Source of the DNA: Stentor roeselii
Taxonomy: Eukaryota > Ciliophora > Heterotrichea > Heterotrichida > Stentoridae
Length of the DNA stretch: 64,000 nucleotides
Assembly: GCA_006503475.1 (NCBI GenBank)
Contig: RSEH01000164.1
Span: 1 to 64,000 of the forward strand
Direction of reading: 5' to 3'
In this document: positions 29,661 to 39,770 of the stretch, piece by piece
Numbering within the stretch: position 1 is the stretch's first letter
Layout: every line of letters begins with the position of its first letter
Made by a program: the position numbers and the translations under genes
The notes under the pieces: model-generated
The model's input: the letters and a program-made list of their open reading frames with translations, nothing else
Database searches by the model: none
What the model was told of the DNA's origin: nothing

Positions 29661-32600
29661 TTATGTACTCTCTGATAGTTTGGATGAACGGAAGACTTTG
29701 AATTTCTTTTCTGAAACTTCTGAGAATTTCTGGAAAAGACTGTTTTTGTCGTAACATATGAAGTTTTCCTCGCCTTCGATTAAAGAGTGATGTGAGTAAA
29801 AACGAGAGTTTATTAAGAAATCCTCGCCTTCTGGAATGTAAAACATTTTTTGTGAGTTCTCGACCATGCCGTATTTGGTGTTTTGGTAGTAAAATAAACC
29901 TGTTACTAGTTCTGAAAGACTGAGATCGCTTGATCTTATGTAGGCTTCTATTCTGCTGAGTAAGGATTTTATATCTTCAAGTACATGCAAGGCAGAAGGT
30001 GTACTCAAAAAGCTTTTTCTATACTTCTGCGCATTTTTAACACCCAATTCATTTAACTTCTCATAAGGACTCTCCACATAAGTGATACTAACAATCCTAT
30101 ACTTCGGGTTCCAATGAAACCTGAAAATCTGCGACTGAGGTGCGACTCCCAAAACTTCAACCAAATACATTTCTTCATTCAATCGACTTTTCGCAAATCT
30201 AGAGTGAAGAGCAGCAGTTTTATTAGCAAAGTCATCTGAAGTAAGAGCTTGAAGTGACTTCGCCGCGAAATTCACAAGTTTATCAAAAGTAAAAAAAACG
30301 TAACTGTCATTTCCCAAAATATTTCTGCATTTTTCTTCAAATTTCGAAGAATCGACAAGACCTCGAAGTGCCTGGCAGACAGTTTTCAAGAACAAAAGAT
30401 ATTCAGATTCAACACGATTATCAAATTCGTATTCACCGTATTCAAGTTTTTTTGATTCTTCTTCTTTTCCTGACTGACTTAAAATGAGTTTCACTTTTAA
30501 GAGTCTTTCATAGATGTCATAGAAAAATCGAATGAAAGTGTAAACTGAACTTGGACCGTACATAAGTTGGTTGTCTTTTAAAAGTGGAAGGAAACTCACG
30601 AAACTTTGATCTTTTTTTAACGACATTGGATCTTGAACATTTTCCGACAAACAACTGCCTCCAACATCACTATCAGTATAATTCGCAGAAGTAATCCACT
30701 TATCAATAATTTTTTTCGCAGTGTCCATTTTACAATCATTTCCAGTACTTCCCCCAGAGACTCCCCTGCATTTCCCATCATCCGCTTCAAAAAACTCATC
30801 AAATCTATAACCCAAGACATCATCAGGCAGCCTGATTCCCAAGAATTCCTGAAAAATAGATCCAAGCCATCTATCAATTTTCATTCTTTCAGGTTGTGAA
30901 GTCCTTTCAAGGGCATATAAAATAATTCGAACAGAGTCGAATAATGTGTCTTCACAAGTAAAAAGCAGTCGAAAATGAGGCAAAGTCGCATATTCCTGCG
31001 AGTTAGCATAAAAAGTCTTCTTCTCAATTGAGTCAAGGACCTGAAACTCTTCAATGACATCATCTTTAAACTGCGGGTGAACCTTATGAATCACTCCTGA
31101 AGAAAGGCCTGAAAAGCTGTTGAAAAAAAGAGTATTTCTCGAACCTCCCAAGAATTCAAAGCTGTGCTGAGTGAGTTCTTTTTTTAAATACTTCCTTAAC
31201 ATCGACTTGCTGTCTTCACGACTCATATAACGAGATTTCGCATCTGAGAGGAAAGACTTCGGGTTCGTCATTTTTTTCTCGTTTTGTTTGAAGTAAAAAC
31301 TTCGATGATCAAGACTTTTGTAGAAGTTTCTCTCAATTGTTTCTTTCCAGACCCTTTCAGAATCGAATTTACTTGTTTTTTTCCAGCTGTCGATTTTTGC
31401 TTTGAGTCTTGAAATCACCACTGGAAGCGCTTTAAGTGGACTAGTTTTAAGCATTTCGAGGATTTTAGAAGAATGTTCAGAGTAAATGTTAAAAATCGGT
31501 TTAAGTCTGAATTTGGTTAAAAGACTACTCTGCAACTTGTAGTTCTTCTGACTTTCTGAAGACATCAAATTCGCTTCATCAAGTGCTTTTTCAAGTAACT
31601 TTAAAGTAAAAAGTGCACTTTCAGTAGCCATGTCCTGTTCAAACCTTTCATCTTCACATTTGAAAAGAGCGTCTTCAAAGCCATTTTTTCTGAAATTTCT
31701 AAAAGAAACATCTTCAGACCCATAAGGCACAGAGACCCACTGTCCGTTGATTTCTTGATTAGGATGTTGCCTTACCACCCTAGGTCTTTGAATTTCCAAA
31801 TAAGAATGTCCATGTCTTTTACTTTTAGTTGTGTCGAAATCACTGAGAGGTCTGAAGAACCAGCCGTACTTTCTTCGGGTATTTTCTCGGGAAGCAGCGA
31901 TTACCTTCAACATTTCAAACATTTCTAAAAGTTGACCTTGGACGTAACTTGACATTTCTCGGTTCTCCTCTTTCAGCAGCCTGCGACTCGCAGGTGAAGA
32001 CGGGTTTAAAAAATTTGCGAAGTTTGTTACTCGAAATAAAGGCTCTACCATTGATGCGAGCTCCGTCTTTGTTATTACTGAGTCGCTGTAGAGCTCGAAG
32101 CATTTTACTAGTTCGATGAAGTAGTCGGTGCCTGGAAGACTGTTTAGGTCCATCACTTTTTTTATTCTTTTAAAAAATGTGATCTCGTTTTTACTTACTG
32201 GGTCGGTGATGACGTCGACAAGTGCCTTATCAAAAGTCAGATTATACCCAGTGGTCTTTTTTTTCATTGGTTTCACAGGAACAGGTTCAAAATCATCATC
32301 TTCCTCCGAGCTTGAGTTTTCATTTGAATTCGGTATAAAATTCTTGAAGTTGTCAACAAGTGTCGGATAGTCAGCCAGAAGTACTTTGACTGAAGTGGTG
32401 ATTTGGTCAATAGTCATAGACTTGTACTGATATTTTTTAAGCATTTGAATGAACTCTGTGTAGAGTCCAGGAGAGTTTTTAGTCTCGTCCTTCACTCTTT
32501 TCATGTAGTCTAAGGCTTCTTGGTAATGAGGACGAGACTCGACCTGTATGCGGTGCTTTGGAGGTATCAACTTGTTGAACTCAGTCAGCAGATTTTTCTG

Positions 32601-32783
32601 CCCTTTGAACAAATCTTGCACTTTTTTACAAACGGATTCCGTGTCCAGTCTAAGTTTTTAATACCTTTGCTCTTTAAATGCCTTCATTATCACCAAGAAC
32701 TCTTCAAATTTACTTGGCTGGTCTCTGCATTTCTTTCTGACTAAAGACAAATATTTTCTCGCGCATTCTACTCTTCTTTCCAT
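29661..32783 (-). CDS. SIN3: SIN3-family corepressor with one 15-base intron
   Basis: Two exons (32783-32665 and 32649-29661) give about 1035 residues. Three paired-amphipathic-helix (PAH) regions lie near residues 1-70, 80-145 and 180-250. PAH1 is complete only after splicing. Next comes the Sin3 HDAC-interaction region, with the hallmark GQWVSVPYGSEDVSF, then ALFKCEDERFE, at about 340-385. The rest corresponds to the Sin3 C-terminal region. In other eukaryotes SIN3 scaffolds histone deacetylase complexes that repress transcription. The protein is shorter than animal SIN3A. The splice removes bases that would end translation at TAA and restores PAH1. Confidence 0.9.
32650..32664 (-). other. 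15-base intron in SIN3
   Basis: Coding-strand sequence GTATTAAAAACTTAG, with A at position 10. It lies inside PAH1. Retention gives an in-frame TAA after one Tyr codon. Confidence 0.9.
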
Positions 32784-32983
32784 TTATCGGTTTATATTTG
32801 CCTCGAAATTTTAGGAAGAAGGGGCTTTTGAAGGATGAGTATGAAGAACAGAGAAAAGTTTGAAAAGATTGAAAAGATTGTTTTTAAGATGTTGCTAGAA
32901 GGATAAGTCTTGAGGCATTCGACTTCTACCCAAGAAATTATGCGAAACAAGAAAAGACTTGAAATTCTTCTAATATTTAAAAG

Positions 32984-34447
32984 TTACTCTATGCTAGGTC
33001 TGAACTGACTCATATCAAATCTGTTCGTTTCTTCTAAAACTACGTCATCCCTGGCGATTTCGACTTCTTCACATTCTTCAATGCTCTGGTTGTCTTCCCC
33101 TTCAAAAGAACTATTAGCTCCAAGTTGATTATGTTCATAAAGCAAGTTGCGATGATTGTGGTACTTTTCCTTTGCCCTGACAGGAGCTCCAACAAAAGTC
33201 AAGAGTTTATTTGGGTCATTAACACTGAGTGGTATTCCTGTATTAAAAGGCAAGACAGGAATATTACGACTCGTGATATTTCCTTCAATGATTCCAGGAT
33301 TCGTTCTAAAACAAGAAGGAATAATCGACCATGGCAAATTCAAGCTATAGCTAATCAACGACCTACCAGACTGCATTTTGATTTCCCTTTTCTCTTCAAA
33401 CAACACAGGTCTTTTCACCTGCACAAGAGTCCCAAATTTGCTTCCAGTGTCTTCCAAATAAAAATTTTCTCCGAAAAAATTGAGTTTCGCGTGATTCCTC
33501 GAGACTGAAATGTCAGTGATTCTTAACTCACAGTCCTGAGCCCTTCCTATTTTAATCGAGTTTTTATTACCCATGTGGATCAAGTGAAGTCCTTTCTGCG
33601 AGTTTTTATCTTTACAGAGGACTTCCAGGATCATATACTGTCCAGGTGGTTTCGGAATTTCCAGTAATTCCACGATTTTATTTTTAAGGCTAAGTCGGTA
33701 AGGGTAAGTTTTTTTGCATAAGTCGCATCCAAGTTTTTTCCATGAAAAGCTTAAAACACAGTCAGAGGACTTTGAAGTCAATTTTGATTTTAAACAGTTC
33801 TGAAGGCACTTCAAGTGAATATACTTCATAGTCCCTCCGCAGTTACATGGAGAGATTAAAGGGTTCTCATCTGGGTTCACCTCGCTTAAACAAATTCGAC
33901 AAGGCAACTTGAAACGCGTGGTTTCCGTGTTTTCCTCGCTTTCCTCACTTTCCTCTTCCCCACCAGAGAGCATATCGACGAGACTGAAGCCTTCAACTAC
34001 TGGGCCGGCTTCTTTTTTGAGTTCTTTCACGCGGAACTTGCATCGGCCGACGCGAAGAACGTCGCCTTCAGATAAAAGATACCCGTTGTTGCCTGAACTG
34101 AGCTTTAAAGACTTAACAACGAGCCAAAGCTTTTCGTATTGTTCTCGCTGAAGCTCCTGCTCGAATAGAGACGTCACTGGACTGATGATGAAATTGTCTG
34201 ATTAAAAGTTACTCTCGTGTGATTGGAAACGCGCGAGGATCTTCACTCGGCTTAAGTCTTCTCGTGAAAGGTTTTCACTGAATAGAGGAATTGAATCTAG
34301 ACGGTATAGGTAACCTGAAGACTTTAGCTTTATAATCGTTTTTGTTATTTCGGTTGTATCGTAGTCTAATAGTTCGAAGGAGTCTCGCGACCATGTCTCG
34401 ATTTTTAGAGTTAACCTGTTTTTGATTTACGTTGATCTTGCGGACAT
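32984..34447 (-). CDS. RING-CH / FHA protein with two 15-base introns
   Basis: Three exons (34447-34431, 34415-34213, 34197-32984) give about 477 residues. The 6-codon first exon and the second exon have no family match. From about residue 175, CRIC...CNCGG...H-x2-C...CDLC forms a C4HC3 RING-CH (MARCH-like) domain. From about 265 comes an FHA domain with GR, SRNHAKL and DTGSKFGT. RING-CH proteins are ubiquitin ligases; FHA binds phosphothreonine, so the protein probably couples ubiquitination to phosphorylated partners. Splicing is inferred: both introns keep the frame and carry in-frame stops, and the main frame otherwise begins with GTG, not ATG. Confidence 0.75.
34198..34212 (-). other. 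15-base intron 2 of the RING-CH/FHA gene
   Basis: Coding-strand sequence GTAACTTTTAATCAG, with A at position 10 and an in-frame TAA when retained. Confidence 0.8.
34416..34430 (-). other. 15-base intron 1 of the RING-CH/FHA gene
   Basis: Coding-strand sequence GTAAATCAAAAACAG, with A at position 10. It follows a first exon of only 17 bases; retention gives an in-frame TAA. Confidence 0.75.
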
Positions 34448-35075
34448 TTTGATTATTTTAGGAATTTAGAGATTTGATTGGGTTTGAAGGATTTTTTTTG
34501 GGGTGGGTTGTTTTTGGGTTTGGTAAATTTTGAGGATTTAGTAGAGGTTATGGAGATGAGGTTTTTGATTTGATTTTAAAGTTCAAAATGATTTATTGTG
34601 GTATTTTTGCAGTTTTATTTTAAGGTAGTAGAAGAGACTATAGGATTGTTTCTGGAATAGGATATAGTTAAACTTGGTTTAAAATGTACTACTTAAAACC
34701 TCCCTCAATCTCATAGACTTACTAATTTTCTACAGCTGAACAATACTAAGATTTGTTAAATGATTCTAATTAGACATTCTTCATATCTCCAGATTAATAT
34801 TTTATAATTTCTTCTCTAAAATTTAAGCTACTTTCTATGATCCTAACAAGTAATCCAAGCTCTATTAATAAATTTTCAACTATTTCACAAAATATTCAAT
34901 AATATGAAAACTTATAGAAATAAGTAGATTTTATATGATAAACTTAGAATAATTTTCTGTTTTTGAAGAATATTTTAGAGTCTCTAACGAAATTCCAAGC
35001 AACTCTTCTTGAATTCTGTTACATCTACTCAGTAAGGCATAATATTTGATTTCCTACTTTAATCATGACTAATAA
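34448..35075. other. Intergenic region of about 630 bases
   Basis: The part next to the RING-CH/FHA start is very G/T-rich on the plus strand, the remainder AT-rich. No gene is recognised. Confidence 0.45.
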
Positions 35076-35432
35076 ATGGAACTAATCTACGAGAAATATG
35101 GAAGTCAGCCCTTCTGGCAGAAGGTTATCGATCAAGTTCATGATGATTTGACCACAGACGAAGAAATGAAAGAATTCTTTGAAGACAGAGATATTGTCAG
35201 GATTAAATCGATGCATCATTCTTTACTTTACATAGCTTTGCAACAAGAAGGAGGCCACTTCCCTGTTTCAGTTTCTAGAGTTCACAAATGCCTACAAATC
35301 ACAAACAGAGCATTCGATAAGTACCTTTTTATATATGAAAAAGCTTTGAAACTTAATAAGATTCAAGACTCTGACATAGAAATCATCACTAATGTCATCG
35401 GTTCATATAGGCAGGACTTGGTCAATGAGTAG
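35076..35432 (+). CDS. Truncated-haemoglobin-like protein, copy B
   Basis: 118 residues, aligned without gaps to the copy at 20252-20608 about 15 kb away. It keeps FFED (CD1 region), SMH and RVHKCLQITNRAF with His70 at the F8 position. The B10 position is His22 where copy A has Tyr22. In truncated globins B10 Tyr usually stabilises the bound gas, so this copy may bind ligands differently. Haem binding is inferred from the family. Surrounded by long AT-rich spacers. Confidence 0.65.
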   Translation: MELIYEKYGSQPFWQKVIDQVHDDLTTDEEMKEFFEDRDIVRIKSMHHSLLYIALQQEGGHFPVSVSRVHKCLQITNRAFDKYLFIYEKALKLNKIQDSDIEIITNVIGSYRQDLVNE

Positions 35433-36572
35433 TTTTATCTATAGCTTAAATTATTAAATAGAAATCGAATTATTTAGTTATTGGGAATACTTTAATATGA
35501 TGGGCTGAAAGGATTCATGAAAAAATAATAATAATTTTAAGTAATAAAATTTTATTTGAATTTGTGATTGAAGGATTTTCAGTTAATTATTTTGAAGTGT
35601 TCAATATGAGCTTGTCCTGAAGAAATGATCTATGATAATCTATCTAACATTCCTGGAGATCAAATCTAAAATACAAGATTTTAAAATCTCAGTTTAAAAG
35701 ATGCCACCCTATCTGCTTTTAAATACAGGGATGATAACAGAGTTCATATATAAATACTTAATGCAAATAATTTCACTATTTTGAATTAAAAATGTAGCAG
35801 GCGATAAATTTCATTGAAATCCTCATCTTACTGATTTCAATTCACATGCATCAGAGGCCTGCCTAGATGATCTGGCTTTCGACTGAGAAGAGTAAACAAT
35901 AATAATATGATTTAATCTTTCTTGAAATTCTCATTGTTTCATATTGAAAATTCAAAGAAAATTCCTTAGTTTACTTGCCTAGTTTGATCATCGTGATTTG
36001 CTTGATCATGACGATTTACATATAAATACTTCTATAGTTATACTGGCAAGCCCACTTTGATTGAAGTTCATGAACTCAAAATTATCAAAATGAGTTTGAG
36101 TTGACTGTGATAACCATAAACATGGATAGTTACATTATCTGAACCACTTGTTTCAAGTAAGGTGGCAATATAAATCAATTATATTTGTTTGTTAGTACCT
36201 CTTTAAAGGTTTTTGCGATATTAATGAAAATTAACAGCAGTTAAATATGTTTCACATAATAATATTAATGGAGTTGACTTTGGAATGTATTATTAAATTA
36301 TTTCATTTGACTAAAGGTTGCATTTCGATTAAATCAGTTGGGTAGGAGGGAAAAAAGATTTATTGATGAGTTTATTATAAAAAGAAGATAGTATTGATTG
36401 GGCTGAGCTCGCTCATTGAAGATTTTAGATGAATGATATTCAAGTGATAAAAATAAAAAAACCTTAACAAAAAAATAAAAAACTTTCACCTCCACTTCCA
36501 TCACCACCTCAAACCAAACCCCATCCTATTTAACCCTCTAACTTAACGAAAAAATTCAAAATTACTTACCTG
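35433..36572. other. Intergenic region of about 1.1 kb
   Basis: AT-rich, without a long reading frame. Around 35985-36030 a GATCATCGTGAT / GATCATGACGAT pair forms an imperfect inverted repeat, and TACATATAAATACTT-like runs occur near 35745 and 36020. These may be remnants of dead sequence. No tRNA or other RNA gene was recognised. Confidence 0.45.
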
Positions 36573-38714
36573 TCATCTACTCTTTCCTCTAAAATAATCT
36601 CCAGTTTCATAAATCATCCGATAAATGGGACTAGAACAAGTAATGCAATCACAAAAATGACTTTTCTTCAAATTATAAGCAGCAACATGAAAAATTTCCG
36701 TGATTTTCAAGATATCCGAGCTAGACGAGACATTATTCAAAGGATTGAGTGGGTCAACAACAACAAGTCTCATAAAATCAAAAAAATTCTCACTTTTCAA
36801 ATGAGTCTCACCAGCCGGGTCCTTCGTAACAATAGGTGCAAAATAAACCTCCTGATTCAAATAAAACTCAAAAAATCCTTTCAAAGTTTCAAACAAATCA
36901 CTCTTAACTTCAAAATCATTCCTTTTCTGCACAAAACTAGCGACCATTAAAAACAAAGAATAACTTCCAAGTCCTCCAGTATAAGGTTCTTTGCAATCGC
37001 AAACTGAAAACAAATGTTTTAAAACCAGAAAAACAGGCCGAATCAATCGCGACTGATCCAAAAGTCTTGAAACAAGTTCCAAACACCTGAGGCCCGCATG
37101 ATTCGAGTCGTTGACAGTGATGTCGATTTGGACATGTGCGCCGTTCAGCTCTGCCTTGGCCTTGATGACAGGAATGAAAGCTGTGTTAATGAAAATAGAA
37201 GAGACTATAAACGGCTGGTCTTTCAGTAATTTTTCAATCATTCGAAGAGTCTCGCGTTTTTCACATTCGGACTCTTTTATCACCATGTCGATGTCGCTTG
37301 AAGGGAGATGAAGACGAGTTGCGAAGCTTCCGTATATTTCAACAGTGCAACTGGGGAATCGAGTTTTTATCAGCGATTTTATTACATTTGTTATTTCGGA
37401 GTATGAAGGAAAAACGTCTTCTTGCCATTTGTCGAGTTCTTGAAGGAAGACTGAGATTTCGTCACGAGATGAACACCCTGAAGATGTTTGAACTGGTTTA
37501 AGATATGATAGTTTTAAAGGCTTTTTTCGGGAAATATCGGGTTTTGACCTTTCTTCCAGACGGTGACGGAGGGTTTCACAGTCGTTTCTATATCTTTTGT
37601 TATCGTTTTTAGAATTTACCAGCTGTTCTTTCAAACTTTCTACTTCTTTCAGCGCTTCTTCAAGACGGAAGATTAAAGCAGAGGATTCTGTTTGTTTTTT
37701 TTTTAACTTTTCCTTGTTTTCCTTGTCAATTTTCGCTAATTCTATCTCTTTTTTTCTGATTTCAGCATCTTTTTCAACTAAGATTTTTTTGCACTGTTGA
37801 AGGTTTTCAGTTAATTCTCGATTTTTTTTATTAATTTCTTGATTCGTTATTTTCAATTCTTGAATTTCTTTCGCATAGTCTTCAATAGTTTTTCGATTTT
37901 CAACAACAACATCTCTATTATAAGCAAGGTTAAACTCATAACAAGGTTTACAAATCCCAACAACAAGTATCTTTTTACAGATCTTACACAACGAAGAGTT
38001 TTCCAAATTTTCATGCAAAAAAACCGCAACATTTTCAGGTGCTTCAAAAAGTTCTTTCAAAGAGTCAGGTGCAAGATCAACCGGATTTTTTCCATCCACA
38101 TTAATTAACTTGCAATTCGCTTTTTTTTTAACAAGAAGTTCAATTCCAGCTTCAAACTTATTTTTCGCAGCGATATGCAAAGGTGTATTTTTTTCCTTAT
38201 TTTCCGCATTAACAAGTGCGCCGTATTCAATAAGTACTTCAATTGAATTAAGGTATCCCATTTCTGCTGCTTTATGAAGAGCGGTGTTGCCTTGCGAGTC
38301 ACTCACGTTGACTTTGGCTTTCTTTTCCAGTAAAAACTTGACCACGTCGACGTTGTCGCCATATCCGCTCTCAACAGCGTACATCAAAGCTGTTCGGCAG
38401 TCCTTGTCACGGTCGTCGACTGATGAGCCACAACTCACGAGAAGCTCTGCAAGTTGGATCTGGCCGAGTCTCGCTGCTGTCATCAAAAGACTCGTTCCTG
38501 AAGGGTCTTTGAAGTTCGGGTTACCTGAATGACGCAAAAGGTACTCGATACAGCGAAGATGGTCTGAAGTGCTTTGGGACTTTTTCACTGCTGAGGATAA
38601 ACTTTGGTTTATACTGGAAGAGTCGAACTGGTATAAAGATATCAACTCGCAAACGTCTTCGAAATCACCCTCGCTTGCAGCACGATTCAATAATGTGCTG
38701 GGCTCTGGATTCAT
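36573..38714 (-). CDS. Ankyrin-repeat / non-canonical poly(A) polymerase-like fusion
   Basis: 713 residues. Residues about 1-210 contain five to six ankyrin repeats (typical GNTALHKAAEMGY and NTPLHIAAKNK). A small Cys cluster follows (CKICKK, GICKPC at about 243-260), then a charged coiled coil at about 275-390. Residues 430-640 match Trf4/TUTase-type nucleotidyltransferases: GSFATRLHLPSSDIDMV with both catalytic Asp, a third Asp in VQIDITV, and GGLGSYSLFLMVASF. Such enzymes add A or U to RNA 3' ends. The active site looks intact. The stop is TGA. The divergent neighbour, 171 bases away, is the deadenylase CAF1. Confidence 0.8.
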   Translation of the reverse strand: MNPEPSTLLNRAASEGDFEDVCELISLYQFDSSSINQSLSSAVKKSQSTSDHLRCIEYLLRHSGNPNFKDPSGTSLLMTAARLGQIQLAELLVSCGSSVDDRDKDCRTALMYAVESGYGDNVDVVKFLLEKKAKVNVSDSQGNTALHKAAEMGYLNSIEVLIEYGALVNAENKEKNTPLHIAAKNKFEAGIELLVKKKANCKLINVDGKNPVDLAPDSLKELFEAPENVAVFLHENLENSSLCKICKKILVVGICKPCYEFNLAYNRDVVVENRKTIEDYAKEIQELKITNQEINKKNRELTENLQQCKKILVEKDAEIRKKEIELAKIDKENKEKLKKKQTESSALIFRLEEALKEVESLKEQLVNSKNDNKRYRNDCETLRHRLEERSKPDISRKKPLKLSYLKPVQTSSGCSSRDEISVFLQELDKWQEDVFPSYSEITNVIKSLIKTRFPSCTVEIYGSFATRLHLPSSDIDMVIKESECEKRETLRMIEKLLKDQPFIVSSIFINTAFIPVIKAKAELNGAHVQIDITVNDSNHAGLRCLELVSRLLDQSRLIRPVFLVLKHLFSVCDCKEPYTGGLGSYSLFLMVASFVQKRNDFEVKSDLFETLKGFFEFYLNQEVYFAPIVTKDPAGETHLKSENFFDFMRLVVVDPLNPLNNVSSSSDILKITEIFHVAAYNLKKSHFCDCITCSSPIYRMIYETGDYFRGKSR

Positions 38715-38885
38715 TTTTATGAGGTCTGGATTTTAGAGGGTTTGGACATGGAAGTTTTTTTGGGTTTGGGAGGGAGGAATGGATTATGTTTGTTTTGTTT
38801 TCTGCATAAAGTTATATTTTTCAATCTCTAGCTGAAGGACTCAAGGTTAAGTACAATCCCACCGGCAAGATTCAAACCGATAAAA

Positions 38886-39737
38886 ATGTCAATGCTGAAC
38901 CCGAGCACACCGGCATTTGAGCCATGGGCCAAATTTTCACCTTCTCCTCAACTATCTTATGAAACAGTGATAAAAAACGTTTGGAAGCATAACTTTAAAG
39001 ACGAAATCTTGAAAATTTCCCAGCTCCTTGAAAAGTACCCTTATGTGGCAATGGATACTGAATTTCCTGGTATCATTGTTCGTGCTCAAGGCGACATGCG
39101 AGATCCTCAATACCAGACAATCCGAAGCAACGTTGACCGTTTGAAGTTGATCCAAGTAGGAATAACCTTATCCGATTCAAATGGTAACTTTCCCCCAGAC
39201 ACTTCAACCTGGCAGTTCAACTTGAAGTTCGACCTCCAAAAAGACACTTACTCCGAAGACTCAATCCAACTATTAAAAAACTCAGGAATCGACTTCGACA
39301 TGCACTTCCGAGACGGTATCGAGCCACTCGAATTCGCAGAAATCTTCACAGTGTCAGGCCTGGTGTTAAACGAGGACATCACTTACATCACATTCCACAG
39401 CGGATACGATTTCGCTTATTTACTAAAAAGTCTCACATGTCAGAAGTTACCAGAGACCCAGAATGGTTTTTATAATCTGCTAAAATTTTACTTTCCAGTC
39501 TTTTACGACGTGAAATATATCGTCAGAGGACTTGAGCAGTTCAGAGGAGGTCTTAATAGAATAGCTGAAGAACTTAGAATACAAAGAATTGGAAGAACTC
39601 ATCAAGGTGGAAGTGACAGTCTCGTGACTTTAGAAGCTTTTGTTAAAATTAAAAACGAACATTTTCCAGGAGGGTCTATTGAAAGCCACTTGAATATCAT
39701 TTGTGGACTGACTGACTCTGCCACGGAATATGCTTGA
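38886..39737 (+). CDS. CAF1: CAF1/CNOT7 deadenylase subunit of CCR4-NOT
   Basis: 283 residues, close to human CNOT7 in length. A DEDD-family 3' exonuclease that shortens mRNA poly(A) tails. Motifs: MDTEFPG (Asp and Glu), FHSGYDFAYLL (Asp), and QGGSDSLVT (Asp). The NVWKHNFKDEILKI start and KLIQVGITL strand are characteristic. ATG 38886 gives the usual N-terminus. The stop is TGA. Divergent from the poly(A)-polymerase-like gene, so tail removal and tail addition enzymes lie back to back. Confidence 0.95.
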   Translation: MSMLNPSTPAFEPWAKFSPSPQLSYETVIKNVWKHNFKDEILKISQLLEKYPYVAMDTEFPGIIVRAQGDMRDPQYQTIRSNVDRLKLIQVGITLSDSNGNFPPDTSTWQFNLKFDLQKDTYSEDSIQLLKNSGIDFDMHFRDGIEPLEFAEIFTVSGLVLNEDITYITFHSGYDFAYLLKSLTCQKLPETQNGFYNLLKFYFPVFYDVKYIVRGLEQFRGGLNRIAEELRIQRIGRTHQGGSDSLVTLEAFVKIKNEHFPGGSIESHLNIICGLTDSATEYA

Positions 39738-39770
39738 TATAGTTAATTTAGAGAAATTTTAGTTAGATGG

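Noticed and set aside
38815-38885. Coding-like leader before CAF1
   Set aside because: It is in another phase, has no start codon or fitting 15-base intron, and probably is 5' UTR.
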